Notes: generated from the letters alone by a model not told the origin. Counted from the first letter of the stretch, positions 26,256-35,770 are shown. The stretch: DNA of 64,000 bases from Pseudomonas arsenicoxydans (GCF_900103875.1 NZ_LT629705.1:1931001-1995000), one strand, 5' to 3'. Made by a program: numbers and translations.

Positions 26256-26786
26256 ATGAGCGCGACCACTCCCGAGGCGGCGCAGCCGACCTTTGCACGT
26301 CATCCGTTACGCCTGACCCTGAACGGTCAGGATCGTCAGCTTGAGGTCTTGCCCTGGACCACGTTGCTGGATTTGCTACGCGAGCAACTGGACCTGATCG
26401 GCACCAAAAAAGGCTGCGATCACGGGCAGTGCGGTGCCTGCACGGTGCTGCTCAACGGCAAACGAGTGAACGCCTGCCTGACGCTGGCGGTGATGTGCGA
26501 CGGCGGTGAGTTGACCACCATCGAAGGGTTGGCAACCGGTGACGAACTGCATCCGATGCAGCAAGCCTTCATCAAGCACGACGCCTTTCAATGCGGCTAT
26601 TGCACGCCAGGGCAGATCTGCTCGGCGGTGGGTTTGGTCAACGAAGGTCGGGCAGACACTCCGGACGAGATCCGCGAGTTGATGAGCGGCAATCTGTGCC
26701 GCTGCGGCGCGTACAGCAACATCCGCGATGCTATCGAAGAGGCGCTTCCAGCCTGTCGCCAGCCTGGGCAAGGAGGTGGCCGATGA
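26256..26786 (+). CDS. Molybdenum hydroxylase, 2Fe-2S subunit (PaoA-like)
   Basis: 176 residues from the ATG at 26256 (an in-frame GTG lies two codons earlier, overlapping the GAGGTG ribosome site). Two [2Fe-2S] clusters are ligated by C54, C59, C62 and C74 (plant-ferredoxin type) and by C113, C116, C148 and C150 (FQCGYCTPGQ, NLCRCG), as in the xanthine oxidase family. Unlike E. coli PaoA no Tat signal peptide is seen, which suggests a cytoplasmic enzyme. It is the first gene of a three-gene operon with ATGA overlaps, passing electrons from the molybdenum site to FAD. Confidence 0.93.
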   Translation: MSATTPEAAQPTFARHPLRLTLNGQDRQLEVLPWTTLLDLLREQLDLIGTKKGCDHGQCGACTVLLNGKRVNACLTLAVMCDGGELTTIEGLATGDELHPMQQAFIKHDAFQCGYCTPGQICSAVGLVNEGRADTPDEIRELMSGNLCRCGAYSNIRDAIEEALPACRQPGQGGGR

Positions 26787-27772
26787 ATCCTTTCCAGTAC
26801 AGCAAGCCCGATTCGGTGCAAAACGCTGTTCATCTCGCCGGGCCGGCATCGCGTTTCATCGCCGGGGGGACGAACCTGCTGGATTTGATGAAAGAAAATG
26901 TCACACGCCCCGAGCACCTGATCGACATCACCGGCCTGCCTTTGCGTGATGTCACCGAAACGGCAGACGGTGGATTGTTGATCGGCGCCCTGGTCAGCAA
27001 TGCCGATCTGGCGTGGCACCCGTTGATCGAGCAGCGCTACCCATTGTTATCGCAAGCCATTCTGGCCGGTGCATCACCGCAGTTGCACAACATGGCCAGC
27101 ACCGGCGGCAATCTGCTGCAACGCACGCGCTGCTATTACTTCTACGACGCCAACGTGCCGTGCAACAAACGCGAACCCGGCAGCGGTTGCCCGGCGCGGG
27201 AGGGGCTGAATCGCATTCACGCGATCCTCGGCGCCAGCGCCCAGTGTGTGGCCACCCATCCGTCCGACATGTGCGTCGCCTTGGCCGCGCTGGAAGCTGT
27301 GGTCCACGTGCAAGGTCGCGGTGGTGCGCGGACCATCGAGTTCGCTGATTTTCACCGGCTGCCGGGGGAGACTCCCGAACGCGACAACCAATTGGCCGAC
27401 GATGAACTGATCACTGCCATTGAATTGCCGGCCGCCGGTTTCGCCAGCCACAGCCATTACCTGAAGGTCCGGGATCGTGCTTCGTATGCCTTTGCGCTGG
27501 TCTCGGTGGCGGCGGCGCTCGACATGAACGGGCCAGTCATTCACCAGGCGCGGCTGGTGCTCGGTGGCGTGGCGCACAAGCCCTGGCGCGACCAGGGCGT
27601 TGAAGAGTGGCTGGTGGGCAAAGCGCCCAGCCGTGAAACCTTCAGCGCTGCCGCCGATGCGCTCTTGCAGGACGCGAAACCACTCGAACACAACGCCTTT
27701 AAAGTCAAACTGGCGCACCGGGCCATTGTCCGCGCCCTTGGCGACGCAGCGCAGGGAGGGCAAACCCGATGA
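26783..27772 (+). CDS. Molybdenum hydroxylase, FAD subunit with 4Fe-4S insertion (PaoB-like)
   Basis: 329 residues, starting at an ATG overlapping the previous stop and preceded by AAGGAGGT. The FAD-binding motifs are FIAGGTNLLDLMK and MASTGGNLLQRTRC. Four cysteines, C117, C127, C136 and C155 (RTRCYYF, VPCNKR, GSGCPA, SAQCVA), match the extra [4Fe-4S] site described for PaoB and 4-hydroxybenzoyl-CoA reductase beta subunits. The enzyme therefore belongs to the PaoABC-like aldehyde oxidoreductase group rather than to classical xanthine dehydrogenase. Confidence 0.92.
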   Translation: MNPFQYSKPDSVQNAVHLAGPASRFIAGGTNLLDLMKENVTRPEHLIDITGLPLRDVTETADGGLLIGALVSNADLAWHPLIEQRYPLLSQAILAGASPQLHNMASTGGNLLQRTRCYYFYDANVPCNKREPGSGCPAREGLNRIHAILGASAQCVATHPSDMCVALAALEAVVHVQGRGGARTIEFADFHRLPGETPERDNQLADDELITAIELPAAGFASHSHYLKVRDRASYAFALVSVAAALDMNGPVIHQARLVLGGVAHKPWRDQGVEEWLVGKAPSRETFSAAADALLQDAKPLEHNAFKVKLAHRAIVRALGDAAQGGQTR

Positions 27773-29970
27773 ATACGATTACCAAACCTATGGGGCAACC
27801 GCTGGACCGGGTCGATGGTCTGCTCAAAGTCACTGGCCAGGCGCGCTATGCCGCAGAGTTTCCCGAGGAAGGCTTGCTGCACGGCAGCGTTGTTTCAAGC
27901 AACATTGCCAGCGGACGCGTGGTCAACATTGATGCATCCAGAGCGCTAGCGCTGCCCGGCGTAATAGCGGTGATTGATCATACAAACCGGCCGAAAATCG
28001 CCAGTTACGATGATGACTACGAAGACGCCGACTCGGCCGACGGTTCGCCGTTTCGTCCGTTATACAACGAGCGTGTGCTGTACAGCGGTCAACCGCTGGC
28101 GCTGGTGGTCGCCGACAACCTTGAACTGGCGCGCCATGCCGGTTCGTTGATCAAGATTGAATACGCCACCGACAGTCATCAGACCGATCTGTTAAGTCTG
28201 CAACACGAAGCGCATCCGGCGCCGGCCGAACTGCCCAAGCCCCGTGGGAATTTTCAGGCCGAATTCGCCGGCGCGGCCATGAGCCTTGACCTGAACTACA
28301 GCACGCCGATCGAACACCACAATCCCATGGAACCGCACGCCAGCACGGTGCTGTATCAAGCCGACGGCAGCTTGCACATCCATGACAAGACCCAGGGGCC
28401 GCAGAACTGTCAGTCCTATGTGCAAAAAGTCTTCGGACTGGAGAAAGAACAGGTCAGAATTTTCGCGGCCTTTGTCGGCGGTGCATTCGGGGCCGGTTTG
28501 CGTCCGCAATATCAGCTGCCGCTGGCAGTGATGGCGGCGTTGCACCTCAAGCGTTCGGTGCGAGTCACCCTCACACGTCAGCAGATGTTCACCTTCGGCT
28601 ATCGCCCCCGCACCTTGCAGCGCCTGCAATTGGGCGCGGCGGCCAATGGTCGCTTGCTCGCAGTCGCGCACACGGCCATCGGCCAGACTTCGCGCTTTGA
28701 GGATTTCACCGAACACGTCGTGGAATGGAGCGGCATGCTCTACCACTGCGACAACGTGCAACTGACCTATAAGCTGGTGCCGCTGGACGTGTTCACGCCG
28801 TTGGACATGCGCGCACCGGGCGCGGCGCTGGGATTGATCGGCCTGGAGTGCGCGATGGATGAACTGGCCTGCGCGCTGGCGATTGATCCGGTGCAACTGC
28901 GCCTGAGCAACTTTTCCGAGCGCAATCAGAACGAAGACAAACCCTATTCCAGCAAGGAACTGCGTGAATGCTACGCCCAGGGCGCCCAACGTTTTGGTTG
29001 GGAGAAACGCAACCCCGAACCTCGCAGCATGCGCCGTGACCGGCAATTGGTCGGTTGGGGCATGGCTGGCGGTGTCTGGGAAGCGATGCAGCAGAAAGCC
29101 AGCGCCAAGGCTTGCCTTGATCAACATGGCAAACTGACGGTCAGCAGCGCGACGACAGACATCGGTACCGGAACCTACACGGTGATGACGCAAATCGCCG
29201 CGCAGTCGGCAGGCGTTGCGCTCAAGGACGTCACGTTTGTCCTTGGCGACTCTTCCTTGCCCACCGCGCCGTTGCAGGGCGGATCGTTCACCGTCTCGTC
29301 GGTCGGCACTGCGGTGCAACAAGCCTGTGAAGCCCTGCACGAAAAATTGCTCGCCGTGGCGCGGCAAACGTCTCTTGCATTCAGTGGCGTGACCTCAGAG
29401 CAAGCGGTGTTCGAAGACGGGCAGCTGTCTTACGGTGAGGCACGTATAAAGCTGTCCGATCTGGTCCGGGACAGCGGTGAAGACACCCTCGAGGTTCAGG
29501 TCGACGCCGCGCCGGACAAGAAACGCGACGCCTACGCCACCGCCACCCACTCAGCGGTGTTCGTCGAAGTCCTGGTAGATGAGGATTTGGGCTCAGTAAA
29601 GGTGAGCCGGGTGGTCAGCGCTATCGCCGCCGGCCAGGTGATTAACCCGAAAATGGCCCGCAGCCAGATTCTCGGAGGCGTGGTCTGGGGCATCGGCATG
29701 GCGTTGCACGAGGAAACGCAAACCGATCATGCGCTGGGGCGTCACATGAACCACAGCCTGGCCGAATACCACATTCCGGTAAACGCCGACATCGGCGACA
29801 TTGATGTGCTGTTCGTCGAAGAACATGACGAGATCGTCAATGCTCTGGGTTCCAAAGGCGTGGGTGAAATCGGCATCGTCGGGGTCGCGGCGGCGGTGGC
29901 CAATGCCATCTACCACGCCACGGGCAAGCGGGTGCGGGATTTCCCCATCACCCTCGACAAGCTGCTCTAG
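27769..29970 (+). CDS. Molybdenum hydroxylase, molybdopterin-binding subunit (PaoC-like)
   Basis: 733 residues with the Ald_Xan_dh_C N-terminal domain (RVDGLLKVTGQARYAAEF) and the large molybdopterin-binding domain (FVGGAFGAGLRPQYQLPLAV, TDIGTGTYTVMTQIAAQ, PLQGGSFTVSSVG). The catalytic Glu is in GSKGVGEIGIVG (E700), close to the C-terminus as expected. It oxidises aldehydes or N-heterocycles with water as oxygen source. The operon lacks an XdhC/PaoD-type chaperone for inserting the cofactor, which must be encoded elsewhere. Its stop overlaps that of the convergent MFS gene. Confidence 0.92.
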   Translation: MNTITKPMGQPLDRVDGLLKVTGQARYAAEFPEEGLLHGSVVSSNIASGRVVNIDASRALALPGVIAVIDHTNRPKIASYDDDYEDADSADGSPFRPLYNERVLYSGQPLALVVADNLELARHAGSLIKIEYATDSHQTDLLSLQHEAHPAPAELPKPRGNFQAEFAGAAMSLDLNYSTPIEHHNPMEPHASTVLYQADGSLHIHDKTQGPQNCQSYVQKVFGLEKEQVRIFAAFVGGAFGAGLRPQYQLPLAVMAALHLKRSVRVTLTRQQMFTFGYRPRTLQRLQLGAAANGRLLAVAHTAIGQTSRFEDFTEHVVEWSGMLYHCDNVQLTYKLVPLDVFTPLDMRAPGAALGLIGLECAMDELACALAIDPVQLRLSNFSERNQNEDKPYSSKELRECYAQGAQRFGWEKRNPEPRSMRRDRQLVGWGMAGGVWEAMQQKASAKACLDQHGKLTVSSATTDIGTGTYTVMTQIAAQSAGVALKDVTFVLGDSSLPTAPLQGGSFTVSSVGTAVQQACEALHEKLLAVARQTSLAFSGVTSEQAVFEDGQLSYGEARIKLSDLVRDSGEDTLEVQVDAAPDKKRDAYATATHSAVFVEVLVDEDLGSVKVSRVVSAIAAGQVINPKMARSQILGGVVWGIGMALHEETQTDHALGRHMNHSLAEYHIPVNADIGDIDVLFVEEHDEIVNALGSKGVGEIGIVGVAAAVANAIYHATGKRVRDFPITLDKLL

Positions 29971-31205
29971 ACCTTGGCTTCTTCGACCGGCACATGCATG
30001 CGGTCGCGGTTGGCCAGGGTCGGGAACAGTTTGATCCACGCCCCGGTGACCACCAGTGTGCCGATGCCGCCCATGACCACTGCCGGCACCGTGCCGAACC
30101 AGTGGGCGGTGAGGCCGGATTCGAATTCGCCCAACTGGTTCGAAGCGCCGATGAACAGACCGTTCACGGCGCTGACCCGTCCGCGCATCTCATCCGGTGT
30201 TTCCAGTTGCACGAACGAGGCACGGATCACCATGCTGATCATGTCCGCCGCGCCCAGTACCACTAGCACAGCGAGGGAAAACCAGAACGAGGTGGAGAGG
30301 CCGAAGGCAATGGTCGCGACACCGAACACACCGACGGCAGTGAACATCACTCGCCCGACGTTGCGCTCCACGGCAAATCGCGCCAGATACAGCGACATCA
30401 GCAATGCACCGACGGCCGGCGCCGAGCGCAGCAGTCCCAGGCCCCACGGCCCGGTCAACAGAATGTCTTTGGCAAACACCGGCAGCAGCGCCGTCGCGCC
30501 ACCGAGCAATACCGCAAACAGATCCAGGGAAATCGCCCCGAGAATGTCCGGGCGACTGCGAATGAAGCGGATACCCGCCAGCAGCGAATCCAGGGTCGCC
30601 TTGCCCTTGTTCAGCGGCGTTTGCCGGGCGGGCAGGTTGAGCATCAGCAGACAGGCAATGATGTACAGGATCACCGTCGGGCCATAGACCCAGACGCTGC
30701 CGAACGCATAGAGCAAACCGCCCAGGGCCGGAGCGACGATGGTGGCTGATTGTTGGGCCGACTGTGCGGCAGCAACGGCGCGAGGGAACAGCGCGCTCGG
30801 CACAATGCTCGGCAGCAAGGCCTGGGTGGTCGGCATCTCGAAGGAGCGCGCGGCACCGAGCAGGAACGCGAGGATGAAGATCATTTCCCGGGTGACATGG
30901 TCGGTCGCGCTGCCGATGGCCAGCGACAGGGCGATCAACGCTTGCAGGGACTGACAGATTGCCGCGACCTTGCGCCGGTCATAACGGTCTGCGACATGCC
31001 CGGTGTGCAGCATGAACAGCACCCGAGGGGCGAATTCCACCAACCCTACCAGACCCAGGTCCAACACGTTGCCGGTCAGTTGATACAGGTTCCAGCCGAT
31101 GGCCACGGTGAGCATCTGAAAGCCGCTGGCGGTAAACACCCGAGCCAGCCAGAACGCAATGAAGGGGCGATGGTGACGTAACAGCAGGGGCGCTTGGCTG
31201 GGCAT
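29967..31205 (-). CDS. MFS transporter, EntS/DHA3-like exporter
   Basis: 412 residues from the ATG at 31205, chosen because the first 15 residues of the longer frame are non-conserved and the first helix starts at HHRPFIAFWLARVFTASGFQML. About twelve membrane helices, with the DHA3/EntS motif HTGHVADRYDRRKVAAICQ in loop 2-3 and ALLPSIVPSALFPRAVA in the middle. These proteins export siderophores or drugs, but no siderophore genes are near. Its 3' end overlaps the molybdenum hydroxylase operon tail to tail. Confidence 0.85.
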   Translation of the reverse strand: MPSQAPLLLRHHRPFIAFWLARVFTASGFQMLTVAIGWNLYQLTGNVLDLGLVGLVEFAPRVLFMLHTGHVADRYDRRKVAAICQSLQALIALSLAIGSATDHVTREMIFILAFLLGAARSFEMPTTQALLPSIVPSALFPRAVAAAQSAQQSATIVAPALGGLLYAFGSVWVYGPTVILYIIACLLMLNLPARQTPLNKGKATLDSLLAGIRFIRSRPDILGAISLDLFAVLLGGATALLPVFAKDILLTGPWGLGLLRSAPAVGALLMSLYLARFAVERNVGRVMFTAVGVFGVATIAFGLSTSFWFSLAVLVVLGAADMISMVIRASFVQLETPDEMRGRVSAVNGLFIGASNQLGEFESGLTAHWFGTVPAVVMGGIGTLVVTGAWIKLFPTLANRDRMHVPVEEAKV

Positions 31206-31701
31206 CTGAAGGCAGGTCTTGGGCGAGGGAAGGCTCGAGATTATCACCAAGCTGTAACCAGAAGTTGCAGGTTTAGAAAATTTAGTTAGCTAAACACCGA
31301 TCTCAAAAAACACCGAAATTGCCTGTGGAAGCTTGTCGGATCGCCGAACCGTCGCGATGGTGTCGTATCAGTCGAAACCCCCGGTGCCTGACGCACCGCT
31401 TAGCGAGCAGGCGCGCTCTCACAGGGAATGTGTTGCGACTGATTACCAGCTCCGTGAGGCAACCTGTCACGCGGCAAAAGACCACACCGTCCATCGTCAA
31501 AAATGGGACTACTCTTTTAACCATTGCTTGATCCAGATCAAGACCTTTCATGGAATTGATCCGGCGGCCACGTGGCCAGACTCCCTACGTTGTGAAGTTT
31601 GTAAAAAAAGAACGAATTCAAATTCGCCACACTCCATATCCGTGGGGGCAGTGGGTGCAGGCCGCAAGCCTTCAGCCGGTATTACTGACAGAGGAAGACT
31701 T
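31206..31701. other. Intergenic region before cioA
   Basis: 496 bp without a supported gene. It contains the ANR box at 31528-31541 and should hold the cioA promoter and that of the divergent MFS gene (AT-rich stretch at 31270-31310, with ttagttagctaa). The frames here lack ribosome sites and family motifs. A 160-bp leader would lie between the ANR box and the cioA ATG. Confidence 0.6.
31528..31541. promoter_or_regulatory. ANR/FNR binding site upstream of cioA
   Basis: TTGATCCAGATCAA is a perfect match to the FNR-family consensus TTGAT-N4-ATCAA. In P. aeruginosa ANR represses cioAB under low oxygen (established knowledge); the site here supports the same control. It is 160 bp upstream of the start, so the promoter lies around or beyond it. 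Confidence 0.85.
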
Positions 31702-33141
31702 ATGTTCGGTTTGGAGGCGCTTGATCTCGCCCGGATGCAGTTTGCGTTCACCATCTCATTCCACATCCTGTTCCCGGCCATCACCATCGGCCTGGCGAGT
31801 TACCTGGCGGTGCTCGAAGGGTTGTGGCTGAAAACGCATAACGACACCTACCGCGATCTGTACCATTTCTGGTCGAAAATCTTTGCCGTCAACTTCGGCA
31901 TGGGGGTGGTGTCCGGTTTGGTCATGGCCTATCAGTTCGGCACCAACTGGAGCCGCTTCTCGGACTTCGCCGGTTCCGTGACCGGGCCGCTGTTGACCTA
32001 TGAAGTGCTGACCGCGTTCTTCCTGGAAGCCGGATTCCTCGGCGTCATGCTGTTCGGCTGGAACAAGGTCGGGCGCAATCTGCACTTCTTCTCCACGGTC
32101 ATGGTCGCCATCGGCACGCTCATTTCGACCTTCTGGATTCTCGCCTCCAACAGCTGGATGCAGACGCCGCAGGGTTACGAGATCGTCAATGGCCAAGTCA
32201 TTCCGGTGGACTGGCTGGCGGTGATCTTCAACCCATCGTTCCCGTACCGCTTGATGCACATGGCGACGGCCGCGTTCGTGGCGACGGCATTCTTCGTCGG
32301 ATCCTCCGCGGCCTGGCACTTGCTGCGCGGCAAGGACAACCCGGCCATCCGCACCATGCTCTCGATGGCCATGTGGATGGCGTTGATCGTGGCGCCGATT
32401 CAGGCGGTCATCGGTGACTTCCACGGGTTGAATACCCTTGAGCATCAACCGGCAAAAATCGCCGCGATCGAAGGTCACTGGGAAAACGTGGGTGATGAGC
32501 CGACCCCGCTGATCCTGTTCGGGTGGCCAGACATGAAAGCCGAAAAGACCAAATTCGCGGTGGAGATCCCTTACCTCGGCAGCCTGATCCTGACCCACTC
32601 CCTGGACAAGCAGGTGCCGGCGCTCAAAGATTTTCCGCCTGAAGACCGGCCTAATTCGACCATTGTTTTCTGGTCGTTCCGAGTCATGGTCGGCCTGGGT
32701 TTCCTGATGATCTTCACCGGTTTGTGGAGCCTGTGGCTGCGCAAACGCGACAAGCTGTATACCTCGCGGCCGTTCCTGTACCTGGCGTTGTGGATGGGAC
32801 CGTCCGGCCTGATCGCGATCCTGGCGGGCTGGTTTACCACTGAAATCGGCCGTCAACCGTGGGTGGTCTACGGGCTGATGCGCACGGCGGATGCTTCCTC
32901 CAACCACAGTTTCATGCAGATGAGCATCACGTTGATCATGTTCGTGGTGGTGTATTTCGCGCTGTTCGGTGCCGGTCTGGGCTACATGATGCGCCTGGTG
33001 CGCAAAGGGCCGAAAATCGACGAAGGCAAGGAAACCAACGAAGGTGGCCCTGGCCAGAAACGCACGCCGGCTCGTCCGCTGTCCGCCGCTGATGACAATG
33101 GCGATGAAAACCACAGCCCCAGCCTGACCAAGGAGATTTGA
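31702..33141 (+). CDS. cioA: Cyanide-insensitive bd-type quinol oxidase subunit I
   Basis: 479 residues from the ATG at 31702, preceded by GAGGAAG. About nine membrane helices. Haem ligands by family position are H21 (FTISFHILFPAITIG) and H186 (FPYRLMHMATAAF); the Q-loop lies around residues 245-330 and is the short form typical of CioA, and GRQPWVVYGLMRT follows. The protein oxidises ubiquinol and, with CioB, reduces oxygen to water in the inner membrane without pumping protons; the Cio branch tolerates cyanide. It is first in an operon with cioB and a DUF2474 gene. Confidence 0.95.
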   Translation: MFGLEALDLARMQFAFTISFHILFPAITIGLASYLAVLEGLWLKTHNDTYRDLYHFWSKIFAVNFGMGVVSGLVMAYQFGTNWSRFSDFAGSVTGPLLTYEVLTAFFLEAGFLGVMLFGWNKVGRNLHFFSTVMVAIGTLISTFWILASNSWMQTPQGYEIVNGQVIPVDWLAVIFNPSFPYRLMHMATAAFVATAFFVGSSAAWHLLRGKDNPAIRTMLSMAMWMALIVAPIQAVIGDFHGLNTLEHQPAKIAAIEGHWENVGDEPTPLILFGWPDMKAEKTKFAVEIPYLGSLILTHSLDKQVPALKDFPPEDRPNSTIVFWSFRVMVGLGFLMIFTGLWSLWLRKRDKLYTSRPFLYLALWMGPSGLIAILAGWFTTEIGRQPWVVYGLMRTADASSNHSFMQMSITLIMFVVVYFALFGAGLGYMMRLVRKGPKIDEGKETNEGGPGQKRTPARPLSAADDNGDENHSPSLTKEI

Positions 33142-33144
33142 GTC

Positions 33145-34152
33145 ATGGGTATTGATCTTCCGCTGATCTGGGCCGTGATCATCATCTTCGGCATCATGAT
33201 GTACGTGGTCATGGACGGTTTCGACCTGGGAATCGGGATTCTTTTCCCGTTCATCCCCGGCAAGACCGACCGTGACGTGATGATGAACACCGTCGCCCCT
33301 GTCTGGGACGGCAACGAAACCTGGCTGGTACTGGGCGGCGCGGCGTTGTTCGGCGCTTTCCCTCTTGCCTATTCGGTGGTGCTCTCGGCCTTGTACCTGC
33401 CGCTGATTTTCATGCTGATGGGGCTGATTTTTCGCGGCGTGGCGTTCGAGTTCCGCTTCAAGGCTAAGGACGCCAAGCGACACCTGTGGGACAAGGCGTT
33501 CATCGGTGGTTCGATTGCCGCGACGTTCTTTCAGGGGGTGGCATTGGGCGCGTTCATTGATGGATTGCCGGTGGTTAATCGCCAATTTGCCGGTGGTTCA
33601 CTCGACTGGCTGACGCCGTTCACCCTGTTCTGCGGTGTGGCGTTGGTGGTGGCGTATGCGCTGCTCGGTTGCACCTGGCTGATCATGAAAACCGAAGGCA
33701 AGTTGCAGCAACAGATGCATGATCTGGCGCGGCCGTTGGCGTTCGTGGTGTTGGCGGTGATTGGCATCGTCAGCATCTGGACCCCGTTGGCCCACGCCGA
33801 GATTGCGGCTCGCTGGTTCACCTTGCCGAACTTGTTCTGGTTCCTGCCAGTGCCGATCCTGGTGCTGGTGACCATGTACGGTCTGTTTCGCGCTGTGGCC
33901 CGAAACGCGCATTACACGCCATTCCTGCTGACGCTGGTGCTGATCTTCCTCGGTTACAGTGGCCTGGGCATCAGCCTGTGGCCGAACATCGTACCGCCGT
34001 CGATTTCGATCTGGGACGCCGCCGCACCGCCGCAAAGTCAGGGTTTCATGCTGGTCGGCACGTTGTTCATCATCCCGTTCATCCTGGGTTATACCTTTTG
34101 GAGCTACTACGTGTTCCGCGGCAAGGTCACCCACGAAGATGGTTATCACTAG
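33145..34152 (+). CDS. cioB: Cyanide-insensitive bd-type quinol oxidase subunit II
   Basis: 335 residues, eight or nine membrane helices. It starts 3 bp after the cioA stop with GGAGAT as ribosome site. Family motifs are YVVMDGFDLGIGILFPF, APVWDGNETWLVLGGAALFGAFPLAYS and FRGVAFEFRFKA. CydB/CioB subunits pair with subunit I to stabilise the haem centre. The C-terminus GYTFWSYYVFRGKVTHEDGYH is typical of CioB. Confidence 0.95.
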   Translation: MGIDLPLIWAVIIIFGIMMYVVMDGFDLGIGILFPFIPGKTDRDVMMNTVAPVWDGNETWLVLGGAALFGAFPLAYSVVLSALYLPLIFMLMGLIFRGVAFEFRFKAKDAKRHLWDKAFIGGSIAATFFQGVALGAFIDGLPVVNRQFAGGSLDWLTPFTLFCGVALVVAYALLGCTWLIMKTEGKLQQQMHDLARPLAFVVLAVIGIVSIWTPLAHAEIAARWFTLPNLFWFLPVPILVLVTMYGLFRAVARNAHYTPFLLTLVLIFLGYSGLGISLWPNIVPPSISIWDAAAPPQSQGFMLVGTLFIIPFILGYTFWSYYVFRGKVTHEDGYH

Positions 34153-34206
34153 AGCACACGACAATGGCGCAGGGTCAATGACTGCGCCGTTTCAGAGGAG
34201 GTTACG

Positions 34207-34377
34207 ATGATGGCTGGCAAACATTCCCTGCAGGAAATCAAAGCGGCGGAGAGCAAACCGCTGTGGCGCCGGCTCGGCTGGCTGGCACTGATCTGGGCTG
34301 GTAGTGTCGGAGCTCTGTTTATCGTAGCGAGTCTGATGCGCATGTTCATGAACGCGGCCGGTCTGACCACGCACTGA
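34207..34377 (+). CDS. DUF2474 small membrane protein, CydX-like oxidase subunit
   Basis: 56 residues (tandem ATGs at 34207 and 34210), with AGGAGG five bases upstream. The chain is a polar N-terminus, KPLWRRLGWLALIWAGSVGALFIVASLMRMFM as one membrane helix from about residue 22, and a short tail. The 'PLWRRLGWLxxIWxxSVxAL' pattern is that of DUF2474, which regularly follows cioB. By analogy with CydX in E. coli it likely stabilises the oxidase. It lies 54 bp after cioB and is followed by a strong terminator. Confidence 0.85.
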   Translation: MMAGKHSLQEIKAAESKPLWRRLGWLALIWAGSVGALFIVASLMRMFMNAAGLTTH

Positions 34378-34420
34378 ATTCGCAAGATCGCATCCCGTTG
34401 CCTTGCGGCACGGATTTATC

Positions 34421-34448
34421 AACCCTCCAGAGCGGAGGGTTTTTTTTG
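34421..34448 (+). terminator. Rho-independent terminator of the cio operon
   Basis: AACCCTCC-AGAGC-GGAGGGTT followed by a run of eight T. Confidence 0.95.
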
Positions 34449-34455
34449 CCTGCGA

Positions 34456-35580
34456 TTATTTGCGAGCTTTGAGAATCACGAACTTGGGCGTGGCCGCCAC
34501 TTGTTCAACGCCTCGGAACAATCGCGCCAGCTTGCTGTGATAACCCAGATGGCGATTGCCGACGATGTACAGCGCACCGCCTACCACCAGAGCTTCACGT
34601 GCCTGCTGGAACATCCGCCAGGCGAGAAAATCGCCGACGACCTGTTGTTGGTGGAACGGCGGGTTGCACAGCACCACGTCCAGTGATTGCGGTTCTTGCC
34701 CGGCCAGGCCATCGCCGGCACGCACGATCACATCTCGATCACCCAGCGCCGCGCGCCAGTTTTCGGTTGCCGACTGCACGGCCATGAACGACTCGTCCAC
34801 CAAAGTGTAATGGGCTTCAGGGTTTTGCAGCGCGCTGGCGATTGCCAACACGCCGTTACCGCAACCGAGGTCTGCAACTCGCGCTGTGCCGAGGCTCTTT
34901 GGCAAGTGTGGGAGAAATGCCCGTGTGCCAATGTCGAGCCCTTCGCGGCAGAACACGTTGGCGTGGTTCAGCAGTTCAATTGCCGGAATGTCGAGTTGAT
35001 AGCGTGAAGGGTAAGGGGAGGCGGCCAGTGGCTTGGCTTCAGGCGTTGCGATCAGCAGTCGGGCTTTCTTCACCGCCAGCGACGCTTGCACCGGACCGAT
35101 GTAACGTTCCAGCAAATCGCCTGCAGCGCGGGGCAAGTGCTTGACCATCGCTGCCGCAATCACCTGAGCGCCTGGCGCCAGGTGGCCTTGCAGGCGAATC
35201 AGTTGTTCTTCCAGCAGTGCCAGGGTTTTTGGTACTCGGATCAAGACACGGTCAAACGGGCCGGTGAACAGCTCATTCGCCGGAACAACCGGCACCGCGT
35301 CAAATGCCTGGCCGTTGCGGATCAGGTTCTTTTCCAGTCCCTGAAAGGCCAGAAACGAATCACCGCTGCTAGTCACCTGAACCTTGCCCGCCAAGCTGGC
35401 GGCTATCGCGCCGAAGCTGTCGTTCAGCACCAGAACCCTGGTCTGAACTGCTGGTTGCTGCTCGGCCAAATGATTGAGCAGGTATTCGTCCGCCGCATCG
35501 AAAGCTTGCAGCGGTTCGTTCTGCTGTTCTGGCTGGCGGATCAGATCGAGTTGGGCGAAGGGTGTATCGAGCAGGGGCAT
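34456..35580 (-). CDS. rlmG: 23S rRNA (guanine-1835-N2)-methyltransferase
   Basis: 374 residues, matching RlmG. It has the duplicated methyltransferase layout: a degenerate N-terminal half and a functional C-terminal one with VADLGCGNGVLAIASAL (motif I), TLVDESFMAV and VVLCNPPFHQQQVV (the NPPF motif of N-methyltransferases acting on exocyclic amines). The C-terminus YIVGNRHLGYHSKL and VEQVAATPKFVILKA is typical of RlmG. It methylates G1835 of 23S rRNA with SAM. No operon partner. Confidence 0.92.
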   Translation of the reverse strand: MPLLDTPFAQLDLIRQPEQQNEPLQAFDAADEYLLNHLAEQQPAVQTRVLVLNDSFGAIAASLAGKVQVTSSGDSFLAFQGLEKNLIRNGQAFDAVPVVPANELFTGPFDRVLIRVPKTLALLEEQLIRLQGHLAPGAQVIAAAMVKHLPRAAGDLLERYIGPVQASLAVKKARLLIATPEAKPLAASPYPSRYQLDIPAIELLNHANVFCREGLDIGTRAFLPHLPKSLGTARVADLGCGNGVLAIASALQNPEAHYTLVDESFMAVQSATENWRAALGDRDVIVRAGDGLAGQEPQSLDVVLCNPPFHQQQVVGDFLAWRMFQQAREALVVGGALYIVGNRHLGYHSKLARLFRGVEQVAATPKFVILKARK

Positions 35581-35770
35581 GAGGCAGGGGGCTCTGGGTA
35601 GTCAACGGGTGTGGTATCCCGCTGCTTGAGGCGCCTAGCGGGCGGGGCCGTCCGAGTGCACTGCGTCGTGAAATTTCGCACGTCATCACTCTGGAGGAAC
35701 CGCAAATGGTACGTTTTTTTCTTTCGCAATACCCGTAGGTTTTTCAGCATCGGTTATTTGCACGCACTGC

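Noticed and set aside
31756..33585. 609-codon minus-strand frame opposite cioA/cioB
   Set aside because: Charged, His/Gln/Arg-rich composition with no domain; cioA and cioB are certain.
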